From NCBI RefSeq assembly GCF_000719115.1, contig NZ_JOEA01000026.1:31353-95352 (forward strand): 64,000 nt of DNA, given 5' to 3'. Position numbers and translations under genes: made by a program. This document shows, one piece after another, positions 1 through 8,350 of this stretch (position 1 is its first letter; each line of letters begins with the position of its first letter). Source of the stretch: Lentzea albidocapillata. Lineage in GTDB: Bacteria > Actinomycetota > Actinomycetes > Mycobacteriales > Pseudonocardiaceae. The notes beneath the pieces were generated by a model. The model was not told where the DNA came from. It searched no databases and saw only the letters and a program-made list of their open reading frames with translations.

Positions 1-576
1 CGGGTCGCCGAGGGTCTTCCAGCGGTCGCGCACCTGAGCGCACAACGCTTCCGCGCGGCGGAGCTTGCGCACGCACGGCTCCCCGTCGAGGCTGCAGCGG
101 TTCTCCTCGGTGCGGATCATGCAGTGCTCGTGGTACTGCATGCGCATCACCCGTGCCTGTTCGAACAGCACCGAGCCGATCAGCTCGTTGTCGCCGGTGA
201 GCTCCGCGAGGCCCAGCGCGCGAGCGAAGGAGTTGAAGCTCCGCTCCCGCGAGTCCAGCCGCAGTTCCACCACGGCACGGGAAAAACTGCACCGCGCCTG
301 GAGTCCGATGTGGCGGTTCGCCGCCGCGATCGCCTGCACCTTGTCGATCGTGTCGAGCGCGCTGGGCCACAGTCCCCGCTTGCCCAGCGCCACCGACTGC
401 GCCAGGACGCCTTCGGCCACGCCCTCCGCGTCGTCCAGCCACGAGTACGCGGCCACGGCCTTCTCCGCGTACTCCAGGGCCTCGCCTGGCCTGCCCTCGT
501 CCAGCGCGATCCGTGCCTCGCGCAGGTTGTGCACGGCGTTGGATCGCGGATCCGCGGTCCTGCCGGGAACCGTCAT
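1..576 (-). CDS. TPR-like helical-repeat protein, 3' end cut by window edge
   Basis: An open frame of 192 codons starts at ATG 576-574 and runs off the left edge without a stop, so the C-terminus is missing. The protein is alanine/leucine-rich with repeating helical pairs, for example around ALDEGRPGEALEYAEKAV and LAQSVALGKRGLWPSALDTI. This pattern is typical of tetratricopeptide repeats. A cysteine-containing stretch (HCMIRTEENRCSLDGEPC) lies near the visible end. It resembles the TPR portion of actinomycete regulatory proteins in general, but no effector domain is visible, so the function is unknown. The 3' end of the acyl-CoA ligase gene and a large inverted repeat lie behind its start. 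Confidence 0.7.
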   Translation of the reverse strand, partial: MTVPGRTADPRSNAVHNLREARIALDEGRPGEALEYAEKAVAAYSWLDDAEGVAEGVLAQSVALGKRGLWPSALDTIDKVQAIAAANRHIGLQARCSFSRAVVELRLDSRERSFNSFARALGLAELTGDNELIGSVLFEQARVMRMQYHEHCMIRTEENRCSLDGEPCVRKLRRAEALCAQVRDRWKTLGDP

Positions 577-606
577 GGTCGAGCCCCCTCATTCGGAGGC
601 TGAGCC

Positions 607-771
607 TAGTGGTGTGGCCCAAAATCTTGGCGGGCTGTTTCGCGGTCAGCAGGGCGGCTCGCGGTGCCGCCCCCACGCCCCCATACGTCCAGTATGAGGA
701 CGTGGGGGCGGCACCACGATCCACCCGTCTGACCGCGAAACAGCCCGGCAAATTTCGGGCCACACCACTAG
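607..771. repeat. 165-bp near-palindromic repeat with nested hairpin
   Basis: The outer arms are 606-649 and 729-771, about 43 nt each, and agree except for a few bases around AAAATCTTGG/CAAATTTCG. Inside is a perfect 14-bp inverted repeat (664-677 against 701-714, GTGCCGCCCCCACG). At the centre is a 5-bp CATAC/GTATG pair. The right arm contains the TAG stop of the acyl-CoA ligase gene. The structure could fold as one long cruciform or act as a two-way terminator. The size and ordered arms also fit a miniature inverted-repeat element spread through the genome. Confidence 0.8.
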
Positions 772-2267
772 TGCTGTTCGCGCAACTGACGTTTCAACAC
801 TTTTCCGGCTGCGTTGCGCGGCAACTCGTTGACGAAGAAAACATCCCGGGGAACCGAGTACCGCGCCAGATTCGCCTTCACATGTTCACGTACTTGTTCG
901 GCCGTCAGGGTTTCGGCGCCGACGACGAACGCGGCGAGGCGCTGGCCCCACTCGTCGTCCGGCACGCCGAGCACCGCCACCTCCGTGACGCCGTCCAGCG
1001 TCGAGAGGAGGTCCTCGACGTCGTGCGGGTACACGTTCTCGCCACCTGAGACGATCATTTCGTCGTCGCGGCCGGCCACGAACAGCAAGCCGTCCTTGAG
1101 GTAGCCGAGATCGCCGGTCGACATCAGGCCGTTCAGCGACTCCTTGCTGGTGCCGTTGGTGTAGCCGTCGAACAGCATTTCGTTGCCGACGAAGATCCGT
1201 CCGGTCTCGCCCGGTGCCACGGGTTTGCCCTGATCGTCCACAATGGCCAGTCTGGTGCCGAGTGGTGGTTTTCCGGCCGTGCCCGGCTCGCGCAGCATCT
1301 CCTCGGGCGTGGCGATGCTCGCCCAGCTCACTTCCGTTGAGCCGTAGAGGTTGTAGAGCACCGGGCCGAACTCCGACAGCGTGCGGGCGGCGACCTTCGG
1401 TGGCAGGGCGGAGCCGCTGGACGCGATGATCCGCAGCTTCGGCCGGTGCTCCACCTCCAGCATGCGTTGCAGCATCACCGGAACCACGAACATCGCGGTG
1501 CACCTGTCGGCGTCCTTCAGCGCCTGCGCCGGGTCGAACCTGCGGCGCAGCACGAGGGTGGCGCCGAGCACGAGCCCGAGCTGGAACGCGGCGAGGCCCC
1601 AGGCGTGGAAGAGCGGGGAGGTGATGGAGATGACGTCGCCGTGCCGGAGCGGGATCCGGGACAGCAGCGCGGCGGCGGGCGCGAGGCTCGCGGGCTCCGG
1701 CCTGCGGGCGCCCTTCGGCGTGCCGGTGGTGCCGGAGGTGAGGATGATCAGCCGGCCGCGCGGGGGCCTGCGGGGGAGTGACCTCGTGGGCCCGTTGGCG
1801 ATCAGCGACTCGAGCTCGTCGGTGAAGAACGCCGGGAGGTCCGGCAGGACCTCGGCGAACTCGCGGTCGGCGACGATCCTGTCGATCTTCTGGTCCTGGG
1901 CGACCTCGGCCAGTTGTCCCTTGCTCAGGCCGGTGTTGAGCAGCACGGCGTCCGCGCCGATCTTCGTGCACGCGGTCATCGTCTCGATGAAGGCGCGGCC
2001 GTTGCGGCACAGCAGGCCGACGCGTTCCCCTGGGCGGAAGGCATGCGCGAGCCTGCTCGTGCGCTCGTTCACTTCCGCGTACGTGAGCACGCCGTCGTCG
2101 TCGATGATCGCCGCGCGGTCCGGGTGCCGTCCCGCGCCGGTCTGGTAACCCCACGCGAGCGTGATGTTCCAGTGCAGATACCCGCGCACGGTGCCGGCGA
2201 GCCCTCGCGGGCCCAACGGCCGGATCACTCCGGCTTTGACCAGGGTCAGCAGCACGCGGGTCACCAT
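768..2267 (-). CDS. Acyl-CoA synthetase / AMP-dependent ligase
   Basis: This 499-residue protein is in the ANL superfamily. It should activate a carboxylic acid as acyl-AMP and pass it to CoA. The core motifs are present in order: the phosphate loop TSGTTGTPKG, the A5 motif LYGSTE, STGDLGYL, the hinge GRDDEMIVSGGENVYPHDVE, and the C-terminal lysine motif PRNAAGKVLK. The length and the hydrophobic N-terminus fit mycobacterial FadD-type enzymes. The substrate cannot be read from sequence. The ATG at 2267 is followed by an in-frame GTG. A CTACT-AGCG-AGTAG palindrome lies 22 bases upstream, so a TetR-type regulator probably controls the gene. Confidence 0.85.
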   Translation of the reverse strand: MVTRVLLTLVKAGVIRPLGPRGLAGTVRGYLHWNITLAWGYQTGAGRHPDRAAIIDDDGVLTYAEVNERTSRLAHAFRPGERVGLLCRNGRAFIETMTACTKIGADAVLLNTGLSKGQLAEVAQDQKIDRIVADREFAEVLPDLPAFFTDELESLIANGPTRSLPRRPPRGRLIILTSGTTGTPKGARRPEPASLAPAAALLSRIPLRHGDVISITSPLFHAWGLAAFQLGLVLGATLVLRRRFDPAQALKDADRCTAMFVVPVMLQRMLEVEHRPKLRIIASSGSALPPKVAARTLSEFGPVLYNLYGSTEVSWASIATPEEMLREPGTAGKPPLGTRLAIVDDQGKPVAPGETGRIFVGNEMLFDGYTNGTSKESLNGLMSTGDLGYLKDGLLFVAGRDDEMIVSGGENVYPHDVEDLLSTLDGVTEVAVLGVPDDEWGQRLAAFVVGAETLTAEQVREHVKANLARYSVPRDVFFVNELPRNAAGKVLKRQLREQH

Positions 2268-2288
2268 GCGACCTACTTTGCCAGCTAT

Positions 2289-2302
2289 CTACTAGCGAGT
2301 AG
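2289..2302. promoter_or_regulatory. Candidate operator upstream of acyl-CoA ligase
   Basis: CTACTAGCGAGTAG has perfect 5-bp arms around AGCG and sits 22 bp before the ligase start. The size and position fit a TetR-family operator. No TetR gene lies next to it, so the assignment is inference. Confidence 0.4.
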
Positions 2303-2320
2303 GTAACGCTGTGACGGCGG

Positions 2321-2521
2321 TCACATGTCAGTGTCGGACGCGCTCACGACGGCGTCGCGCAACGCCGCCCGCAGACGGCCCACCTCCAGTGGCGTCAGCA
2401 CGGCGGCCTCTCCCGGCGGCACGGTGATCACTATGTGCCCCTGGCTGACGAACACCGTCATGTCCCGTCGGCGCGAAGCGATGTCGCGGCAGCTCACCTG
2501 CCACTCCTCTTTGGCTCCCAC
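2321..2521 (-). CDS. Small conserved-type protein of unknown function
   Basis: A 66-residue protein starts at GTG 2521, behind a good Shine-Dalgarno sequence (GGAGGAAG, 6 nt spacing). It has a short basic patch (ASRRRD), a beta-like segment (TVFVSQGHIVITVPPGE) and a C-terminal helix (LEVGRLRAALRDAVV). Actinomycetes often carry short proteins of this design, but no named domain was recognised. It is transcribed in the same direction as the ligase, whose start lies 54 nt further on, and diverges from the FAD oxidoreductase. No function is proposed. Confidence 0.55.
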   Translation of the reverse strand: MGAKEEWQVSCRDIASRRRDMTVFVSQGHIVITVPPGEAAVLTPLEVGRLRAALRDAVVSASDTDM

Positions 2522-2695
2522 GGGTTTCTTCCTCCAGCTCGCTCGGCGCGCCGGCCCGGTGTTCCGGCGCTCGCGTCAGGGAGACGCGCGTCACCGCCGG
2601 TCATGACGGAGCTCGGCGTACTCCGTCCGGCGACCGTGCCGAGCTGCGGATAGCGTCGCATGTGGGACGAGACCAGGTCACCTGGAGGGGTGAAA

Positions 2696-3883
2696 ATGGC
2701 GGAACCGCAACGCATTGTGATCGTCGGTACCGGCCTCGCCGGTGCCTCCGCGGCGGGAGCGCTCCGAGACCGCGGCTACGGCGGCAGGATCACCATGTTC
2801 GGCACCGAGCTCCACCGCCCGTACGAACTTCCCGCGCTGTCCAAGGACCTGCTGCTCGGCAAGGCCGCGGAACCCGCGTGGGTGCACGAGCCGGGCTTCT
2901 ACTCCGACAACGAGATCGACCTCCAGCTCGGAGTGTCCGTGCTGGAGCTGCGGCCCGGCGACCACACGATCGTCGACTCGGATGGAGCAGTGCGCCCCTA
3001 CGACCGGCTCCTGCTCGCGACCGGCTCGCGGCCGCGCGTTCTGCCTGGCGCCCAAGGACATGTGCTGCGCACGCTGGACGATTCGCTGGCGCTGAAGCCG
3101 GCGTTGCGCGAGGGCAGGCACGTCGTGATCGTCGGCGCGGGCTGGATCGGTTGCGAGGTGGCGTCCGCCGCCCGCGCGCACGGCTGCCGCGTCACGGTGG
3201 CCGACCCGCTGGCCGAACCGCTGGTGCGCGTGCTGGGTGCCGAGATGGGCGCGATGTTCCGCGGCCTGCACGAGGAGCACGGCGTGGAGTTCAAGCTGGG
3301 CACCGGCGTCGCGAGCTTCTCACCGTCCGGTGTGCGGCTGGACGACGGCACCGAACTGATCCCGGACGTCACGGTGCTGGCGGTGGGAGCGACGCCACGA
3401 CTTGAGCTGGCCGAAGCCGCAGGTCTGGAGCTGACCGACGGTGGCATCGCGGTCGACGCCACGTTGCGCACGTCCGCCCCCGACGTGTTCGCGGCCGGCG
3501 ACGTCGCGGCGCAGGACCACCCGCGCTACGGCCACCGCGTCCGCGTCGAGCACTGGGCGAACGCGAAGGACCAGGGCACGCACGTGGCGGGGTCGCTGAT
3601 CGGGCTGGACGAGCCGTACCTGAAGTCGCCGTACTTCTTCACCGACCAGTACGACCTGGGCATGGAGTACCGCGGCCTCGCCGGTCCGGACGACGAGCTG
3701 GTCGTGCGCGGCGACGTCGCGTCGCGGGAGTTCATCGCGTTCTGGCTGCGTGACGGACGGCTGCGGGCGGCGATGAACGTCAACGTCTGGGACCACGGCA
3801 CGGCGTTGAAGGCGCTGGTGGACGCCCAGGCGACGGTGACGGCGGAGCAGTTGCGCGAAGCGGACCTGGCAGATCTTGCCTAG
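2696..3883 (+). CDS. FAD/NAD(P)H-dependent oxidoreductase, ferredoxin-reductase type
   Basis: This protein of about 395 residues starts at ATG 2696, with GGAGGGG 5 nt upstream. An N-terminal FAD-binding motif (IVIVGTGLAGASAAGALR) is followed by a second Rossmann motif for NAD(P)H (VVIVGAGWIGCEVASAAR) near residue 150. The late FAD motif is ASPDVFAAGDVA-like (SAPDVFAAGDVAAQ), followed by HWANAKDQG. This layout matches rubredoxin/ferredoxin reductases that feed electrons to P450s or Rieske oxygenases. The C-terminal reductase domain is also present. No partner ferredoxin or P450 lies nearby. Its stop overlaps the convergent MarR gene by 4 bp. Confidence 0.85.
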   Translation: MAEPQRIVIVGTGLAGASAAGALRDRGYGGRITMFGTELHRPYELPALSKDLLLGKAAEPAWVHEPGFYSDNEIDLQLGVSVLELRPGDHTIVDSDGAVRPYDRLLLATGSRPRVLPGAQGHVLRTLDDSLALKPALREGRHVVIVGAGWIGCEVASAARAHGCRVTVADPLAEPLVRVLGAEMGAMFRGLHEEHGVEFKLGTGVASFSPSGVRLDDGTELIPDVTVLAVGATPRLELAEAAGLELTDGGIAVDATLRTSAPDVFAAGDVAAQDHPRYGHRVRVEHWANAKDQGTHVAGSLIGLDEPYLKSPYFFTDQYDLGMEYRGLAGPDDELVVRGDVASREFIAFWLRDGRLRAAMNVNVWDHGTALKALVDAQATVTAEQLREADLADLA

Positions 3884-4362
3884 ATGCAGGAGCCGTGTAT
3901 CGGGCCATCGCCGAGCGAGAGGTCCTGCAGGGCTTTGCGGAGGATCGCCATCTCCTGGGGCGTGAAGCGGGAGTGGAAGGCGCGTTCGACCTCGGCGAGC
4001 GCGTCACCCGCCTTCTTCTGCAACTCGAGGCCCTTGTCGGTGATCATCGGCGTGCGCACGCGCCGGTCGTTCGGATCGGGGACGCGCATGACCAGGCCCG
4101 CCCGCTCCAGCTTGTCGAGCTCGCTGGTCAGCGTGGTCTTGTCGAGGCCGAGCATCGCGCCGAGCTTGAGCTGGGTGCGCTGGGCCTCCTCGGTGGCGAG
4201 CGCCTGCAGCACGAGCTGACCGCGCAGCGACACCCCGAACTTCGTGATCTCCTCGGCGAACGCGGCGCCGACGCGCTGGGCGGCACGGTGCAGCAACCAG
4301 TTGATGTCCCACTTCTGCAAGCAGGCTTCGACGAGTTCTGGCTGCTCCTCCATGTGTTCCAT
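3880..4362 (-). CDS. MarR-family transcriptional regulator
   Basis: This 160-residue winged-helix protein starts at ATG 4362 behind GGAGG. The recognition region LGAMLGLDKTTLTSELDKLERAGLVMRVPDPNDRRVRT has the typical MarR wing with the D-x-R-x-R signature, followed by the dimerisation helix. It is divergent from the azoreductase gene. A perfect TGTTCTT-GACT-AAGAACA palindrome lies between the two. It most likely represses azoR and itself and is released by a phenolic or quinone-like ligand, as known for MarR/azoreductase pairs. The ligand is inferred. Confidence 0.88.
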   Translation of the reverse strand: MEHMEEQPELVEACLQKWDINWLLHRAAQRVGAAFAEEITKFGVSLRGQLVLQALATEEAQRTQLKLGAMLGLDKTTLTSELDKLERAGLVMRVPDPNDRRVRTPMITDKGLELQKKAGDALAEVERAFHSRFTPQEMAILRKALQDLSLGDGPIHGSCI

Positions 4363-4380
4363 CCTACCTCCCGGAAGAGA

Positions 4381-4398
4381 TGTTCTTGACTAAGAACA
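4381..4398. promoter_or_regulatory. MarR operator palindrome
   Basis: TGTTCTTGACTAAGAACA has perfect 7-bp arms with a 4-bp spacer. It sits in the 73-bp gap between the divergent marR and azoR genes, just upstream of the azoR -35 element at 4401. Binding there would block both promoters. Confidence 0.75.
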
Positions 4399-4400
4399 TA

Positions 4401-4436
4401 TTGACTCGGAAGTTCTTCAGTCGTATGTTCCGAGCA
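4401..4436 (+). promoter_or_regulatory. azoR promoter, probably leaderless
   Basis: TTGACT at 4401-4406 and TATGTT at 4424-4429 are separated by 17 bp, a good vegetative-sigma promoter. The expected start of transcription falls on or next to the A of the azoR ATG at 4436. No Shine-Dalgarno sequence is present. A leaderless message is therefore likely; these are common in actinobacteria. Confidence 0.6.
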
Positions 4437-5017
4437 TGACCAATCTGCTGCACCTCGACACGAGCATTCGGTACGAGGGTTCCGTCACCCGCGAGATCTC
4501 GGGTGCGTTCGCCGAGAACTGGCGTGCCGCGAACCCCGGCGGCGGCTACGTCCACCGCGACCTGCACGCCTCGCCGATCCCGCACAAGGACGGCACCGAC
4601 CAGGGCATCTCCGCCGACCTGATCGCCGAGGTCGACGCCGCCGACGTGATCCTCATCGGCGCGCCGATGTACAACTTCTCGATCCCGTCGACGCTGAAGG
4701 CGTGGATCGACCAGGTCGCGACCTCCGAGCACTTCGCCCGTGAGGACGGCACGTTCGCGTGGGGCGGCAAGCGCGTCGTAGTGGTGACGGCGCGCGGCGG
4801 TTCGTACAAGCCGGGCACGCCGCGCGAGAGTTTCGACTTCCAGGAGCCGTACCTGCGTGCGGTGCTGTCGATGGTCGGTCTCGACCAGAACCTGGAGTTC
4901 GTGCACGCCGAACTGACGCTGGCGGACGTGGTGCCGCAGATGCACCAGTTCCGCGAGCTCGCCGTGGAGTCGCTGGCCGACGCGCACCGCGTGGTCAAGG
5001 AACTAGCCGGCGCCTAA
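4436..5017 (+). CDS. azoR: FMN-dependent NADH-azoreductase / quinone reductase
   Basis: This 193-residue flavodoxin-fold protein matches the AzoR family in length and motifs. LLHLDTSIR is the N-terminal FMN phosphate loop. LIGAPMYNFSIPSTLKAWIDQV is the central family signature. VVVVTARGGSY is the third FMN-contacting loop. The enzyme should reduce azo bonds and quinones by two-electron transfer from NAD(P)H in the cytosol, protecting against quinone stress. A NUDIX gene follows 10 bp downstream and ends at a terminator hairpin. The divergent MarR protein is the obvious regulator. Confidence 0.9.
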   Translation: MTNLLHLDTSIRYEGSVTREISGAFAENWRAANPGGGYVHRDLHASPIPHKDGTDQGISADLIAEVDAADVILIGAPMYNFSIPSTLKAWIDQVATSEHFAREDGTFAWGGKRVVVVTARGGSYKPGTPRESFDFQEPYLRAVLSMVGLDQNLEFVHAELTLADVVPQMHQFRELAVESLADAHRVVKELAGA

Positions 5018-5027
5018 TGTCGGTCGC

Positions 5028-5420
5028 GTGATCGACAAGGTGGCTTGGCTCTATCTCAAGGACGGCCGCGTGCTGGGCACCCGGTCGGCAGGCAAGGACA
5101 CGTACTACCTGCCCGGCGGCAAGCGCGAGCCGGGAGAGTCCGACGTCGAGACGCTCGTGCGCGAGATCCGCGAGGAGCTGTCCGTCGAGATCGACGCCGC
5201 GTCGGCGGAGCACGCGGGGACGTTCGAAGCGCAGGCGCACGGCCACACGTCGGGGGTGACCGTGCGGATGACCTGCTACACCGCGTCGTTCGACGGGGAA
5301 CCGGTGGCATCGGCCGAGATCGAGGAACTCGCCTGGCTCACCACCGCCGACGCGGACCGGATCTCGCCGGTCGACCGGATCATCTTCGCCCGCCTGAACG
5401 AGGCAGGGCTTCTTCGCTGA
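5028..5420 (+). CDS. NUDIX hydrolase
   Basis: This 130-residue protein starts at GTG 5028. The complete Nudix box is visible as GGKREPGESDVETLVREIREELSV-like spacing: G, five residues, E, seven residues, REIREEL. The enzyme should hydrolyse a nucleoside diphosphate linked to another moiety. The substrate is unknown. Its position directly after azoR, in one transcription unit, suggests clean-up of oxidised nucleotides or cofactors under the same stress. This is inference from context. Confidence 0.88.
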   Translation: MIDKVAWLYLKDGRVLGTRSAGKDTYYLPGGKREPGESDVETLVREIREELSVEIDAASAEHAGTFEAQAHGHTSGVTVRMTCYTASFDGEPVASAEIEELAWLTTADADRISPVDRIIFARLNEAGLLR

Positions 5421-5438
5421 CCCTCGAAAACGCAAGAA

Positions 5439-5459
5439 GAGGAGAGCGCTGCTCTCCTC
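5439..5459 (+). terminator. Hairpin after the azoR-NUDIX unit
   Basis: GAGGAGAGC-GCT-GCTCTCCTC is a perfect 9-bp stem with a 3-nt loop, 19 bp after the NUDIX stop. There is no long T run, as is usual for high-GC actinomycete terminators. It separates the unit from the rox promoter. Confidence 0.6.
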
Positions 5460-5475
5460 CCACTTCAACATATAG

Positions 5476-6990
<1,515 letters not shown>

Positions 6991-7035
6991 GGTCACCCGT
7001 TCGGGGCCCGGAGGCGCTTTGTCACACTGTGCGGC

Positions 7036-7986
7036 GTGTCCGAGCCGATGACAGCGGTGCTCTTACGAGCCGCCGACCTCACCGCCTCGGGGAAGCCGCG
7101 GCAGGCAATCGACCTGTTGCGGCCCCTCGTGGCGGCGAACCCTCGGCACGCCGAGGCGTGGTGCCGGCTCGCCGCCGCCCACCTCGACCTCGGTGAGGCG
7201 GACCAGGCCCTCGACTCGGCCAAGCGCGCGATGGTCCTCGAAGGCGAGCCCGCCTGGCCCCAGCGACTGGCGGCCCTGGCGCTGAGCGACCTCGGCCGGC
7301 ACCAGGAGGCGGCGGTCGCGGCGCGCGAGTCCGTGCGGCGCAAGCCCGGCGACTGGCGTTGCTACGTCGTGCTCGCCGAGGTCCTGGCCGACGCCCCGGA
7401 CGGTGCCGTCGAGGCGTTCGACTTGGCCCTGCACGCCTCCCAGCTGGCGCCGACCGAGGCGCGGGCGTTCCAGGTGCTCGGCGACGCGGCCCTGCGGATG
7501 CGCGACTGGGGCACCGCCGAGCACGCGTACCGCTCGGCGATCAAGCTCGATCCGTCCGACGCGGACTCCAAGGCGAACCTCGCGACCGTGCGACGGCGGC
7601 GTTCCGCCAAGCCCGCGCCGCTGCAGTTGAACAAGGTGCAGGTGTGGCGTTCGCTGCGCACGCTCTCGTTGCTGCTGATCGGCGGCGGTTTACTGGCGTT
7701 GGTCGCCGGCATGCCCCGCCCGACGCCCTACCTGGGCTTCTTCACCGGCGCGCTGGTGCTGTGCTGCCTGGTCGTGGCGCTGCGGCTGCGGCCGTTCACG
7801 CTGCTCTTCAGCCTGCGCAAGCTCGCAGTGACGGTGTCCCTGCTCGCCGTTTCGGCCCTGGTCCTGCTCGGCTGGACCGTCGCTTTGTTCTTCGGGGCTA
7901 CGACGATGCAGCCACTTGTGCTTTCCTGGTTGTGCGCTGTCGTGGGGGGAGCGCTCGTCTACGTCGGTGGAGGCAGGAAGCGGTGA
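7036..7986 (+). CDS. TPR protein with C-terminal membrane domain
   Basis: This 316-residue protein starts at GTG 7036. Residues 1-190 form five or so tetratricopeptide repeats (for example ASGKPRQAIDLLRPLVAANPRHAEAWCRLAAAHLDLGEADQALD). The C-terminal 120 residues hold about four hydrophobic segments (LLLIGGGLLALVAGM, TGALVLCCLVVALRL, SLLAVSALVLLGWTVALFF, LSWLCAVVGGALVYVG). The repeats probably face the cytosol and bind a partner protein at the membrane. Its TGA overlaps the ATG of the next gene, a small exported protein, so the two are translationally coupled. The exact role is unknown. Confidence 0.75.
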   Translation: MSEPMTAVLLRAADLTASGKPRQAIDLLRPLVAANPRHAEAWCRLAAAHLDLGEADQALDSAKRAMVLEGEPAWPQRLAALALSDLGRHQEAAVAARESVRRKPGDWRCYVVLAEVLADAPDGAVEAFDLALHASQLAPTEARAFQVLGDAALRMRDWGTAEHAYRSAIKLDPSDADSKANLATVRRRRSAKPAPLQLNKVQVWRSLRTLSLLLIGGGLLALVAGMPRPTPYLGFFTGALVLCCLVVALRLRPFTLLFSLRKLAVTVSLLAVSALVLLGWTVALFFGATTMQPLVLSWLCAVVGGALVYVGGGRKR

Positions 7987-8309
7987 TGCGTCGTAACGCG
8001 GTCGCGCTCGCGTTCCTGCTGTTCCTCGGACAGCTGTTCATCGTCGCCGCGCCCGCCGAGTCCGTCACGTCCGGCTCCGTCATCCAGCACGGCCACGACG
8101 TCGCGAACCTGCCGGTCACCGCGCCCAAGCCGCACAACCCCAACGCCGCCCAGGTCCCGCAGGCCCAGGTGGCCTCCGACGTGCCGCCGGTCGCGAAACC
8201 CGCGATGCCGATGCGGTTCGTCGTCTCCTTCGCCCGGCGCGTGCACCGCACGCCCGAGGGCCTCCGCTGGACGCCGCAGCCCGCTCGTTCACCGCCTTCC
8301 GGTCGCTGA
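7986..8309 (+). CDS. Small exported protein
   Basis: This 107-residue protein starts at ATG 7986, overlapping the previous stop (TGATG). A signal peptide is clear: basic MRRN, hydrophobic AVALAFLLFLGQLFIVAA, then APAES as a likely cleavage site. The mature part is proline/alanine-rich and low in complexity (APKPHNPNAAQVPQAQVASDVPPVAKP). No domain was recognised. It is 41 bp upstream of the SecDF gene and may be part of the same envelope unit. Confidence 0.65.
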   Translation: MRRNAVALAFLLFLGQLFIVAAPAESVTSGSVIQHGHDVANLPVTAPKPHNPNAAQVPQAQVASDVPPVAKPAMPMRFVVSFARRVHRTPEGLRWTPQPARSPPSGR

Positions 8310-8350
8310 ATCCCTTTTCCAGCAACCCACTCCGGAAGGTCTACCCACCC

